A DNA stretch of 64,000 bases, from the NCBI RefSeq assembly GCF_042433955.1, contig NZ_JBHLUH010000021.1, forward strand, positions 62,001-126,000. Direction: 5' to 3'. This DNA comes from Phytohabitans kaempferiae (GTDB taxonomy: Bacteria > Actinomycetota > Actinomycetes > Mycobacteriales > Micromonosporaceae). Positions 39,691-47,438 of this stretch are shown piece by piece (within the stretch, counting starts at the first letter, position 1; every line of letters starts with the position of its first letter). The position numbers and the translations under genes are program-made. The notes beneath the pieces are model-generated. The model was not told where the DNA came from. It ran no database searches and was given only the letters and a program-made list of their open reading frames with translations.

Positions 39691-41145
39691 ATGACCAGCA
39701 CCGTCAGGGGGAGCCAGCTCGCGCGCCTGCTCGGCCACTGGCACGCGTTGCCGGGTCGCCGCCGCAATCCCGACTACGCCGCCCTCGCCGGCGCGATCCG
39801 GGGGCTGCTCGCCGACGGGCGGCTGCCGCTGGGAGTGCGCCTCGCCGCCGAGCGCGAGCTGGCCGAGGCGCTCAAGGTGAGCCGCACGACGGTGACGGCG
39901 GCCTACCGGGAGCTGCGCGAGTCGGGCCACCTCACCAGCCGGCGCGGCGCGGGCAGCTGGACCACGCTCCCCGGCGGCCACAAGGTGGCCAGCTCCGGGC
40001 TGTGGACCCCGCAGGACGACCTCGACATGATCGACCTGGGCTGTGCCGCGCTCGCCGCCCCGCCCGACCTGATGCCCGCCGCCGCGGCCGCCGCGCAGCG
40101 GCTGCACCGCTACCTCTCCGGCGCCGGTTACCACCCCACGGGCATCATCGAGCTGCGCGAGGCGGTGGCGCAGGGCTACACCGACCGGGGGCTCACCACC
40201 AGCCCCGACCAGATCATGGTCACCAGCGGCACGCAGCACGCCCTCGACCTGGTGCTCCGGCTGATGGCCCCGCCCGGCGCGCCCGTTCTCCTGGAGTCAC
40301 CCACCTATCCCAACGCGCTGGCCGCGCTCTCCGCACGGCGCGCGCGGATCGCCACGCACGGCCTCGACAACGACGAGGGCTGGGACGCCGACCTGCTGCT
40401 CGACGGGCTGCGGCAGACGCGGCCGAGGCTGGCCTACCTGATCCCCGAGTTCCAGAATCCCACCGGTCACCTGATGCCGGCCGCGCTCCGCGAGCGGGTC
40501 GTGGCCGCGGCGCACGCCGCCGGCACCGACCTGGTCGTCGACGAGTCCTTTGTGGACCTCCCGCTCGACGGCACCGAGGTCCCACCGCCGCTGGCCTGCT
40601 TCGACCGCCACTCGCGCGTGGTCTCGATCGGCGGCATGAGCAAGCCATACTGGGGCGGCCTGCGGATCGGCTGGGTGCGCGCCTCGGCCCCGCTGGTGCA
40701 GCGCCTCGCCGCGCTCCGGGTCGGCGTCGACATGGCCAGCCCGGTGCTCGACCAGCTCGTGGCGGTGCAGTTGCTCGACCGTGCCGGCACGATCGTGCCG
40801 GCGCGCCGCCGCCAGCTCGCCGAGCAGCGCGACGCGCTCGTGGCGGCGGTGCGGCGGGAGTTGCCGGAGTGGCGCGTGCGCGTCCCGCGCGGCGGCCTGA
40901 CCCTCTGGGCCGAGCTGGACGGGCCGGTGTCGAGCGCCCTCTCCCGTGCCGCCGAGGAGATGGGCGTGCGGCTCGCGCCGGGCCCGAGGTTTGGCGTCGA
41001 CGGGACGCTGGAGCGCTTCGTGCGGCTGCCGTTCACGCTGCCGGCGTCCGATCTCGAAGACGCGGTGAAGCGACTCGCGGCCGTCCGCTACGACCTCGAG
41101 CGCCCGCGCCGCCCGCGGTGGCGCGAGCCCGCCATCCTCACCTGA
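39691..41145 (+). CDS. MocR-family regulator (GntR HTH plus aminotransferase domain)
   Basis: The 484-aa transcription factor has an N-terminal GntR winged helix (~residues 25-90; Ala-Leu-Lys-Val-Ser-Arg-Thr-Thr-Val-Thr) and a class I aminotransferase-like domain (~110-475). The PLP lysine is K318 in Gly-Met-Ser-Lys-Pro-Tyr-Trp-Gly. MocR proteins sense PLP-linked ligands. Divergent pairing with a YczE membrane protein suggests it controls that gene. The ATG has GGGAGGG five bases upstream. Confidence 0.9.
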   Translation: MTSTVRGSQLARLLGHWHALPGRRRNPDYAALAGAIRGLLADGRLPLGVRLAAERELAEALKVSRTTVTAAYRELRESGHLTSRRGAGSWTTLPGGHKVASSGLWTPQDDLDMIDLGCAALAAPPDLMPAAAAAAQRLHRYLSGAGYHPTGIIELREAVAQGYTDRGLTTSPDQIMVTSGTQHALDLVLRLMAPPGAPVLLESPTYPNALAALSARRARIATHGLDNDEGWDADLLLDGLRQTRPRLAYLIPEFQNPTGHLMPAALRERVVAAAHAAGTDLVVDESFVDLPLDGTEVPPPLACFDRHSRVVSIGGMSKPYWGGLRIGWVRASAPLVQRLAALRVGVDMASPVLDQLVAVQLLDRAGTIVPARRRQLAEQRDALVAAVRRELPEWRVRVPRGGLTLWAELDGPVSSALSRAAEEMGVRLAPGPRFGVDGTLERFVRLPFTLPASDLEDAVKRLAAVRYDLERPRRPRWREPAILT

Positions 41146-41332
41146 CCGCCCCACACGCCACAGCCCGCGAGTCGCCCACCCCGCCGGCGCCCCGCCGGCC
41201 ACCGCGCACATCCAGGAGTGGCCATTGTGGACAGACCGCGATCCCTCGAAGCCCGGCTCGACAGCCTCTCCCACAGGTGACTCGACCACTGCTGAGCGCG
41301 ATCACCTCGACTGAAGAGTCTCCAGCGAGGGC

Positions 41333-41382
41333 TTGCTCTGCTCCCCTCGAAGAAGCATCCGGACGTGAGGGGAGCAGAGCAA
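41333..41382. terminator. Strong bidirectional hairpin
   Basis: A perfect 16-bp stem (41333-41348 with 41367-41382, arm TTGCTCTGCTCCCCTC) encloses an 18-nt loop between the convergent MocR and acyl-CoA synthetase genes. The rest of the 305-bp gap shows only the second hairpin at 41394. Confidence 0.65.
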
Positions 41383-41393
41383 AAGCCACACCG

Positions 41394-41450
41394 CGCCACC
41401 TCGGGCGCCCGCACCCAGCCCGAAGGTTCGGCCAGCGCCCCGAGGTGGCG
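41394..41450 (-). terminator. Hairpin abutting the acyl-CoA synthetase stop
   Basis: A 15-bp arm CGCCACCTCGGGCGC (41394-41408) pairs with 41435-41450 with one bulged base. On the minus strand it starts directly after the stop codon at 41451, so it probably ends that transcript. Confidence 0.55.
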
Positions 41451-43277
41451 TCAGATCTCGGCCAGTGTGCCCTCGTACATCTTGTCGATCTCGCCGGAGA
41501 AGTTGGTCTCCACGACCCGGCGCTTGATCTTCATGGACGGGGTCATCTCGCCGTCTTCGATGGTCAGATCGCGGTGCAGGATCGTGAACTTCTTGACCGT
41601 CTCCCACCGGTTGAGCTTCGTGTTCAGCTCGTCGACGTAGCCCCTGACCATCGCCTCCGCCTCGGGCGACGCGGAGATCTCCGCGTACGACTTGCCGGCC
41701 AGCGGCGTGCCCGCCGCCCACCCCACGATCGCGTCGGGGTCGAGCGTGACCAGCATCGTGCAGTAGTTGCGGCCCTGGGAGATCACGACCACCTGCGACG
41801 TGTACGGACACAGCGACTTGAACAGGCCCTCGATGTGCGACGGCGCGATGTACTTGCCGCCGGACGTCTTGACCAGGTCCTTCTTGCGGTCGGTGATGCG
41901 CAGGAAGCCGTCCGCGTCGAGTTCGCCGATGTCGCCGGTGCGGAAGAAGCCGTCTTCGGTGAACGCGGCGGCCGTCTCCTCGGGCAGGTTGTGGTAGCCG
42001 CGCATGACCGGCTTGCCGCGCAGCAGCACCTCACCGTCTTCCGCGATCTTCGCTTCGAGGTCGCCGAGGGCCGGGCCGCATGTGCCGATCTTGACTCGGT
42101 CGCGCCGGTTGACGAAGTTGCCCGCGCTGGTCTCGGTGAGCCCGTACCCCTCGCCGATCGGCAGGCCCGCCGCCGCGAAGAACTCCGCGATCGGCACCGA
42201 CAGCGGCGCGGCGCCGGAGACCAGCTTCTGGATGCGGCCGCCCAGCCGGGCCTGGAGCTTGCTGAAGACGAGGCGGTTGGCGAGGCCGTACCTGATCGCG
42301 AGCCCGCGCGGCACCGGCTGGCCGGCCTGCTCCAGCGCCACCTTCCGCTTGCCGGTGGCCACGGCCCACGCGAAGATCTTCGCCTTGGCGCCGCCCGCGT
42401 CCTGGGCCGACGAGACCGCGCGGTTGTACACCTTCTCGAAGATCCGCGGCGCGCCGCACATCAGCGTCGGCTTGACCACCGCGAGGTTGTCGACCAGCTT
42501 GTCGAGGCGACCGTCGACGTACGTGGGCATGCCGACGTGGATGATGCCCGAGATCAGCGTCTTGCCGAACGAGTGGGAGAGGGGCAGCCACAGGTACTGA
42601 AGGTCGTGCGGCTCCATCAGCCCGGGGCCGGCCTGCGCCACCGCCTCCCAGCACCAGCCGCCGTGGAGCAGCTCGACGCCCTTCGGCCGGCCGGTGGTGC
42701 CCGACGTGTAGATCAGCGTCGCCAGGTGGTCGTGGGTGAGCCCTTCGACGATCTTCTCGATCAGGTCGGGCTCGGCGGCCAGCCGCTCCGCGCCCGCGGC
42801 CTCCAGCTCGGCGAGCGTGGTCTGCGGGGGCGACGCCTCCGGGTCGGCGGCGCCATCGATGAGCACGACGTGCTTGACCGAGGGGAGCACGGCGCCGCCG
42901 AGCTTGGCCGCCTGGCCGGGGTTTTCCGCGATCACGACGGTCGAGCCTGAGTCGCCGATGATGTACGCGACGTCCTCCGGCTCGGTCGTCGGATAGACCG
43001 TGGTGGTCGCGCCGCCCGCGCACATGATGCCGAGGTCGGCGAGGATCCACTCGATCCGCGTGTTGCAGATGATGGCGACCCGGTCTTCGGTGCCGACACC
43101 GAGCCCGACCAGCCCGGCGGCGATCGCCTTCGAGCGCCGGCCGATCTCGGACCACTTGAGCCACACCGGCCCGGAGTCGTCGGGCGCGGGGTGGGCAAGC
43201 GCGTCGCGATCGGGGGTGCTCGCGATGCGTTTCAGGAACATGTCCGGTATGGACCGGTAAGGAATCTCAAGAGACAT
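41451..43277 (-). CDS. Long-chain fatty acid--CoA ligase (FadD type)
   Basis: AMP-forming synthetase that activates fatty acids to acyl-CoA with ATP. The 608-aa protein has the P-loop-like Tyr-Thr-Ser-Gly-Thr-Thr-Gly-Arg-Pro-Lys-Gly, the Gly-Tyr-Gly-Leu-Thr-Glu-Thr motif, Arg-Thr-Gly-Asp-Ile-Gly and the hinge Asp-Arg-Lys-Lys-Asp-Leu-Val-Lys-Thr. The C-terminal catalytic lysine is within Ser-Met-Lys-Ile-Lys-Arg-Arg. It most resembles the FadD15 group of actinobacteria. It is monocistronic, with terminators behind and a dyad operator in front. Confidence 0.93.
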   Translation of the reverse strand: MSLEIPYRSIPDMFLKRIASTPDRDALAHPAPDDSGPVWLKWSEIGRRSKAIAAGLVGLGVGTEDRVAIICNTRIEWILADLGIMCAGGATTTVYPTTEPEDVAYIIGDSGSTVVIAENPGQAAKLGGAVLPSVKHVVLIDGAADPEASPPQTTLAELEAAGAERLAAEPDLIEKIVEGLTHDHLATLIYTSGTTGRPKGVELLHGGWCWEAVAQAGPGLMEPHDLQYLWLPLSHSFGKTLISGIIHVGMPTYVDGRLDKLVDNLAVVKPTLMCGAPRIFEKVYNRAVSSAQDAGGAKAKIFAWAVATGKRKVALEQAGQPVPRGLAIRYGLANRLVFSKLQARLGGRIQKLVSGAAPLSVPIAEFFAAAGLPIGEGYGLTETSAGNFVNRRDRVKIGTCGPALGDLEAKIAEDGEVLLRGKPVMRGYHNLPEETAAAFTEDGFFRTGDIGELDADGFLRITDRKKDLVKTSGGKYIAPSHIEGLFKSLCPYTSQVVVISQGRNYCTMLVTLDPDAIVGWAAGTPLAGKSYAEISASPEAEAMVRGYVDELNTKLNRWETVKKFTILHRDLTIEDGEMTPSMKIKRRVVETNFSGEIDKMYEGTLAEI

Positions 43278-43303
43278 AGCGGGGGCCGCCTCACAGGTCT
43301 ACG

Positions 43304-43321
43304 ACGTGACCGCCGTCACGT
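43304..43321. promoter_or_regulatory. Dyad operator upstream of the acyl-CoA synthetase gene
   Basis: ACGTGAC and GTCACGT (43304-43310, 43315-43321) form a perfect 7-4-7 inverted repeat, 27 nt upstream of the ATG at 43277. Size and symmetry fit a TetR-type repressor site. The rest of the 222-bp gap holds only the terminator at 43454. Confidence 0.5.
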
Positions 43322-43453
43322 TAAGGTAGTGTTACTGAAGGGTATTGACGCGACGGCCTCTCGCCAAGTCCCGGCGCCTTCACATCGCATCGTGTCCCGC
43401 CTGCCCGCGAGCGCCGGAGGCCGCGAGCAGACCCCGCGACACACGGCGAAAAG

Positions 43454-43485
43454 GCCGCGCCCCGCCGATGGCGGCGAGGCGCGGC
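43454..43485 (-). terminator. Rho-independent terminator of the PepSY gene
   Basis: GCCGCGCC pairs with GGCGCGGC (43454-43461 with 43478-43485), with a further inner pair. On the minus strand the stem is followed by CCTTTTCG, a short T-run. Confidence 0.65.
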
Positions 43486-43499
43486 ACGTTCACCAGGGC

Positions 43500-44027
43500 T
43501 CAGTCGTCGTGACCGCCCCGGCCCTTGCCGCCACGGTCGTCGTCCCGGTCGTCGTCGCCCCGGCCGCTGCCGCCGCGGTCGTCGTCGTGGTCCTGGTCGT
43601 ACTTGACGATGTCGCCGGTCTCCCGGTCGACGTAGACCTCGTGCTCCACGCCGCCCTTGACGATCTCGACCTTCCAGGCCGGGCGGCCGTGCTCCCACTC
43701 GCGCTCGGTCTCGACCACGGTGCCGCCACCGCTCCGGCCCAGCGCGATCTCGATCGCCTGGTCCAGGCTGACCGCGTCGGCCGGCCCCGTCGAGGTCGGG
43801 TCGCCCGACGGGGTCGAGTTGTCGTCCGAGGGGGTCGAGTTGTCGTCCGACGGCGTGCTGCCGTCGGAGGGGGTCGTGACGTCGTCGGACGGGGTCGACG
43901 AGACCGCGACGCCGAAGCTCTCGGTCGGCCCACCGCCCGTGAGCGCCGCCCCCGCGGCCGCCCCGGTCGCCACGATCCCCGCGGCCGCCGCGCCGACGAC
44001 CAGTACCAGCAATGACTTGCGTGCCAT
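43500..44027 (-). CDS. Secreted or membrane-anchored PepSY-domain protein
   Basis: The 175-aa protein has an N-terminal signal or anchor (residues ~4-30). A Ser/Thr/Pro/Asp linker with repeated Thr-Pro-Ser-Asp-Asp-Asn-Ser follows, then a PepSY domain (~88-145; Trp-Lys-Val-Glu-Ile-Val-Lys and Val-Asp-Arg-Glu-Thr-Gly), and a Asp/Arg/Gly-rich tail. PepSY domains are linked to protease inhibition or envelope sensing. ATG 44027 has a perfect AAGGAGG site; an upstream in-frame start at 44045 is less likely. It lies 71 nt after the histidine kinase gene in the same direction and has its own response-regulator-like box. Confidence 0.85.
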   Translation of the reverse strand: MARKSLLVLVVGAAAAGIVATGAAAGAALTGGGPTESFGVAVSSTPSDDVTTPSDGSTPSDDNSTPSDDNSTPSGDPTSTGPADAVSLDQAIEIALGRSGGGTVVETEREWEHGRPAWKVEIVKGGVEHEVYVDRETGDIVKYDQDHDDDRGGSGRGDDDRDDDRGGKGRGGHDD

Positions 44028-44085
44028 GACGCACCTCCTTGACATGGAGGTTCGCGCGGCGCTGGCTAGGGGCGCGCTGTGGCAA

Positions 44086-44103
44086 CGCTAAGGGCGCGCT
44101 AAG
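44086..44103 (-). promoter_or_regulatory. Response-regulator-like direct repeat upstream of the PepSY gene
   Basis: On the minus strand CTTAGCG occurs twice with 11-bp spacing (44097-44103 and 44086-44092), as for OmpR-family sites. The same motif and spacing occur before the regulator gene at 46159. The repeat overlaps the stop of the kinase gene. Confidence 0.5.
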
Positions 44104-45343
44104 AGCCGTGCGGCGGGCGGGGGAGCAGTTCGAGCGTGACCACCGCACCGCCGGACGGGCCCGTGGACAGGTGCAGCGCGCGGCCGGCACGGCGGGCGAT
44201 GTCCAGGCCGAGCCCGGTCGAGCCGGCGCCGCTCTCGCCCCGCTCGCCCGCGCCCGCCGGCAGCCCTGGCCCCTCGTCGGCCACGGTCAGCACGCCGTCC
44301 GGCGTGAGCGTCACCGCGAACGGCGTCCCGTCCGGCGTGTGGGCGAACACGTTGCCCAGCAGCGCGTCCATCGCCGCCGCCAGGTCTTCGGCCGCCACCG
44401 GCACCGGGAGGGCCCGCGGCACCAGGTCGAGGTGTACCTCGCGGCCGGTGTCCTCGGCCAGCACCGACCAGAACGCCACGCGGTCGCGGACCACCGCCGC
44501 GGCATCGCACCCGCCCGGCGCGGGAGTGGCGCGGCGGGCGGCGTGGATGAGGCCGGTCACCGCGCGTTCGACCGCGTCGACGCTGGCCGTCACGCGGGCC
44601 GCCTCGGCGGGGTCGGCGAGGGCCTCGGCTTCGAGGCGGAGCGCGGTCAGCGGGGTACGCAGCCGGTGCGAGAGGTCGGCCACCTGCTCGCGTTCCTCGC
44701 GCAGCAGGTCCTGGATGCGGCCGGCCAGGTGGTTGAGCGCGCCGGCCACGTCGCGGAGCTCGGCCGGACCGGAGGGGGTGGCCCGGGCGGAGAGTTCGGC
44801 GCCGGCGAGGCGATGGGACACTGTGGACAGTTCGGTGATGGAGGCGACCAGCGTGCGGGCGAGCCGGTCCGCCACGAAGAGGCCGACCAGCACCAGCGCC
44901 ACGCCCAGCGCGGCCAGCAGCAGCCAGGCGCGGGTCACGCCGCGGGACAGCTCCTCCGCCGGCACGAACGTCCGCAGCACCACCGTGCCGTCCGGGCGTC
45001 CCTGCACGCCCACCACGATCTCCCGGCCGCCATCGGCCTCCGCGGTCAGGCTCGTGCCGCGCGCCGCCAGCTCCACCGCGGGGGTACGGGTCGCGGGCGC
45101 GCCCACCACCGAGCCGTCCGGCAGGTACACCGTGACCGGACGGCCGGCGCCCGACGCGAGCGAGGCCAGGTTGGCGGTGTCGGTGGTGGCGGCCAGCGGC
45201 ACCAGGCCCTGCACCTCGGCGGTGGCGGCGACGACCGCGCGGTCCTGCGCCACGGCGCGGATCAGCACCGCGAGCGGTACGAGGAACGCGACCAGCACCA
45301 GCAGCGCCGTCGCGGTGACGAGCAGCGCCAGCCGCCGTCTCAC
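44099..45343 (-). CDS. Two-component sensor histidine kinase
   Basis: The 414-aa kinase has two membrane helices (residues ~4-30 and ~145-170) around a ~115-residue sensor domain. A HAMP region follows, then a HisKA domain with Leu-Ser-His-Arg-Leu-Arg-Thr-Pro-Leu-Thr-Ala (phospho-His) and a HATPase domain with an Asn box (Gly-Asn-Val-Phe-Ala-His-Thr) and Asp-Glu-Gly-Pro-Gly-Leu. The GTG overlaps the stop of the response regulator. It probably senses an envelope signal and controls the PepSY gene. Confidence 0.92.
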   Translation of the reverse strand: MRRRLALLVTATALLVLVAFLVPLAVLIRAVAQDRAVVAATAEVQGLVPLAATTDTANLASLASGAGRPVTVYLPDGSVVGAPATRTPAVELAARGTSLTAEADGGREIVVGVQGRPDGTVVLRTFVPAEELSRGVTRAWLLLAALGVALVLVGLFVADRLARTLVASITELSTVSHRLAGAELSARATPSGPAELRDVAGALNHLAGRIQDLLREEREQVADLSHRLRTPLTALRLEAEALADPAEAARVTASVDAVERAVTGLIHAARRATPAPGGCDAAAVVRDRVAFWSVLAEDTGREVHLDLVPRALPVPVAAEDLAAAMDALLGNVFAHTPDGTPFAVTLTPDGVLTVADEGPGLPAGAGERGESGAGSTGLGLDIARRAGRALHLSTGPSGGAVVTLELLPRPPHGS

Positions 45344-46116
45344 GGAGCGTCCGGAGCCGGGGACGCCGAATCCGCCGGCGACGCCGAATCCGCCGGCGAC
45401 GCCGAATCCGCCGGCGACATGGAATCCGCCGGGGCGGCCGAGGGAGCGGAGAGGCGTACCCCCACGCCGCGAACCGTGTGCAGGTAGCGCGGCGCCTGCG
45501 CGGTCTCACCGAGCTTGCGGCGCAGCCAGGACAGGTGCACGTCGACGGTCTTGTCGGCGCCGCCGTAGGGCACCTGCCACACCTCGGTCAGCAGCTCGCG
45601 CTTGGTCACCACCTGCCCCGGGCGGGCGGCCAGGTGGTGCAGCAGGTCGAACTCCCGCGGCGTCAGGTCGAGCGCCACCCCGGCCAGCGTCGCCTCCCGG
45701 GAGCGCGGATCGACCCGCAGCTCGCCGACCACCACCGCCGACTCGCCGGGATCGCCGGCGCCGCGCCGCAGCACCGCGCGTACGCGGGCGTCGAGCTGGG
45801 CCGCCGTGAACGGCTTCACCACGTAGTCGTCGGCGCCCGCGTCGAGGCCGCGCACGATCTCCGCCTCGTCGTCGCGCGCGGTCGCGATGATCACGGGTAC
45901 GGAGCTGACGCCGCGGAGCATGCGCAGCAGCTCAAGCCCGTCGAGGTCGGGCAGGCCGAGGTCGAGCACCACGAGGTCGGGGCGCTCCTGGAGGGCGGTC
46001 TGGAGCCCATCCATGGCGGTGTGCGCGGCGGCCACCGCGTGCCCCCGCTCGCGCAGCGCCCGGATCAGCGGGGTGCGGATCGCGAGGTCGTCTTCGATGA
46101 GCAGCAGGCGGGCCAC
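45340..46116 (-). CDS. OmpR-family response regulator
   Basis: The 258-aa regulator has a receiver domain (1-~115) with the phospho-Asp in Val-Val-Leu-Asp-Leu-Gly-Leu-Pro-Asp and Lys in Val-Val-Lys-Pro-Phe. A winged-helix DNA-binding domain (~125-225; Leu-Thr-Pro-Arg-Glu-Phe-Asp-Leu-Leu) follows. The last ~35 residues are a Ser/Pro/Ala/Asp tail with repeats of Ser-Pro-Ala-Asp-Ser-Ala from an 18-bp tandem repeat. GTG 46116 gives the usual length; an in-frame GTG at 46143 would add 9 residues. It is the first gene of the regulator-kinase-PepSY run. Confidence 0.92.
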   Translation of the reverse strand: MARLLLIEDDLAIRTPLIRALRERGHAVAAAHTAMDGLQTALQERPDLVVLDLGLPDLDGLELLRMLRGVSSVPVIIATARDDEAEIVRGLDAGADDYVVKPFTAAQLDARVRAVLRRGAGDPGESAVVVGELRVDPRSREATLAGVALDLTPREFDLLHHLAARPGQVVTKRELLTEVWQVPYGGADKTVDVHLSWLRRKLGETAQAPRYLHTVRGVGVRLSAPSAAPADSMSPADSASPADSASPADSASPAPDAP

Positions 46117-46158
46117 ACCACGCAACCTATCCCGCGCCCGCACGCCACGGGACCTGCG

Positions 46159-46175
46159 TTAACCCTCCCTTAGCG
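46159..46175. promoter_or_regulatory. Response-regulator-like direct repeat in the divergent region
   Basis: TTAACC (46159-46164) and TTAGCG (46170-46175) are spaced 11 bp, as in the box before the PepSY gene. Another TTAACC follows at 46192. The site lies between the regulator gene and the divergent secreted-protein gene, so it could control both. Confidence 0.45.
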
Positions 46176-46220
46176 CGGCCCGGCGCCCGCCTTAACCCGC
46201 GGCACGGCATAGTCGGTGGC

Positions 46221-46694
46221 ATGGGTAGCCGTACCGCGTTCGCGATGGTGGGCTGGCTCGCCGCGGCGGCCGCCGCGACGGTCGTCGGCCTCGGTGCGGT
46301 GCGCGTGATCGGCGCGGGCATCACCGGCACGGCGGCGGCCACGCTCACGCAGGAGGAGGTCGCCGAGGCGCTGGCCTCGCCGGTGCCGACGAGCGCTCCG
46401 GGGCCGGCCGCGAGCCCGAGCCCCCGGCCCGAGCCGAGCGCGACGATCCCGGCGGGCACGCTCCTCACGCCGACCGGCGGCCAGGTCAAGGCGTACTGCG
46501 CGGACGGCCTGGTCACGCTGGAGTGGTGGGCGCCGGCGTCGGGCTACCGGGTCACCGACTACGACCGCGGGCCGACCGACGAGGCCGAGATCACGTTCGA
46601 GCGGGGCGGCAAGGGGCACGGCAACGGCGAGGTGGAGGTGCACATCGCCTGCGCCGGCGACACGCCGCAGATCGTCCGCGTGGACGACGACTGA
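46221..46694 (+). CDS. Small secreted or anchored protein divergent from the two-component system
   Basis: Function unknown. The 157-aa protein has an N-terminal hydrophobic signal or anchor (residues ~6-38), a Pro/Ser/Ala linker (~50-78) and a ~75-residue domain with two cysteines (Tyr-Cys-Ala-Asp, Ile-Ala-Cys-Ala). Those cysteines could form a disulfide outside the cell. Its divergence from the regulator gene, with the shared direct-repeat box, suggests it belongs to the regulon. The ATG is clear. Confidence 0.65.
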   Translation: MGSRTAFAMVGWLAAAAAATVVGLGAVRVIGAGITGTAAATLTQEEVAEALASPVPTSAPGPAASPSPRPEPSATIPAGTLLTPTGGQVKAYCADGLVTLEWWAPASGYRVTDYDRGPTDEAEITFERGGKGHGNGEVEVHIACAGDTPQIVRVDDD

Positions 46695-46702
46695 GCGGCG
46701 GC

Positions 46703-47332
46703 TCAGAAGCCGAGCTTGGCGGTACGCAGGAACTGGGCCAGCTCCGGCGCCGCGTCCACCTGCACGCGCGCCGCACGCTGCCGCCCGCTGAGGAAGAGCA
46801 GCAGCTCGCCGGGGGCGCCGACCAGCCGCGCCGGGTCGCCGCCCGCGCCGGCCGCCGTCTCGCCGTACCCGGGGGCCTGGACGCGCACGGTGGCGCGCAC
46901 GCGGCGCAGCGCGAGCCTGCCCGCTCCCCTGGCCCGCCGCCACAGGACCTCCTGCTGCTCCCGGGGAAGCTCGCGCGGCCGGCATCCCGGCTGGCACCGG
47001 CGGACGTCCTCGTGGTGGATGAAGTACTCCATCGTGTTGAGCGGCCCGTCCGTGAACCGGTTGCTCACCGGGCTCCACCAGGGCGCCGAGCGGACCATGT
47101 CGACCAGCTCCGGGTACGGGCGGGCGGCCAGCGACCGGCGTACCCGCTCGGCGTAGGGGCGCAGCGGGCCGATGAGGATGCCGCCCGCGGCGTCCGGGCG
47201 GCGCTCCCGCAGGACAAGGTGGGCGGCGAGGTCGCGCGCCGTCCAGCCCTCGCACAGGGTGGGCGCGTCGGGGCCGACCGCGAGCAGGAGGTCGGCGAGG
47301 AGTCGCCGTTCACTTTGGGCATAGCGGGCCAT
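46703..47332 (-). CDS. TIGR03085-like DinB/MDMPI-superfamily protein
   Basis: The 209-aa protein resembles the actinobacterial TIGR03085 group of putative metal-binding proteins related to mycothiol-dependent maleylpyruvate isomerase. Family features are the start Ser-Glu-Arg-Arg-Leu-Leu-Ala-Asp, Leu-Cys-Glu-Gly-Trp-Thr-Ala-Arg-Asp-Leu-Ala-Ala-His-Leu, and Glu-Tyr-Phe-Ile-His-His-Glu-Asp with candidate metal histidines. No reaction is assigned. ATG 47332 matches the family start. The 3' end lies 8 nt from the preceding plus-strand gene. Confidence 0.8.
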   Translation of the reverse strand: MARYAQSERRLLADLLLAVGPDAPTLCEGWTARDLAAHLVLRERRPDAAGGILIGPLRPYAERVRRSLAARPYPELVDMVRSAPWWSPVSNRFTDGPLNTMEYFIHHEDVRRCQPGCRPRELPREQQEVLWRRARGAGRLALRRVRATVRVQAPGYGETAAGAGGDPARLVGAPGELLLFLSGRQRAARVQVDAAPELAQFLRTAKLGF

Positions 47333-47438
47333 GCGGCACACGCTAGCGCTGTGATGGCGGACACAGCGCATAAGCGGTCGCCACGGCTGCTTCCTCCGGT
47401 AAGGATGGGTGAGGATCACGAGGGCTTACGGGGGAGTG

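Noticed and set aside
41146..41332. Possible small RNA or gene in the MocR-acyl-CoA synthetase gap
   Set aside because: No promoter, RBS or long frame stands out; only the two terminator hairpins further on are supported.
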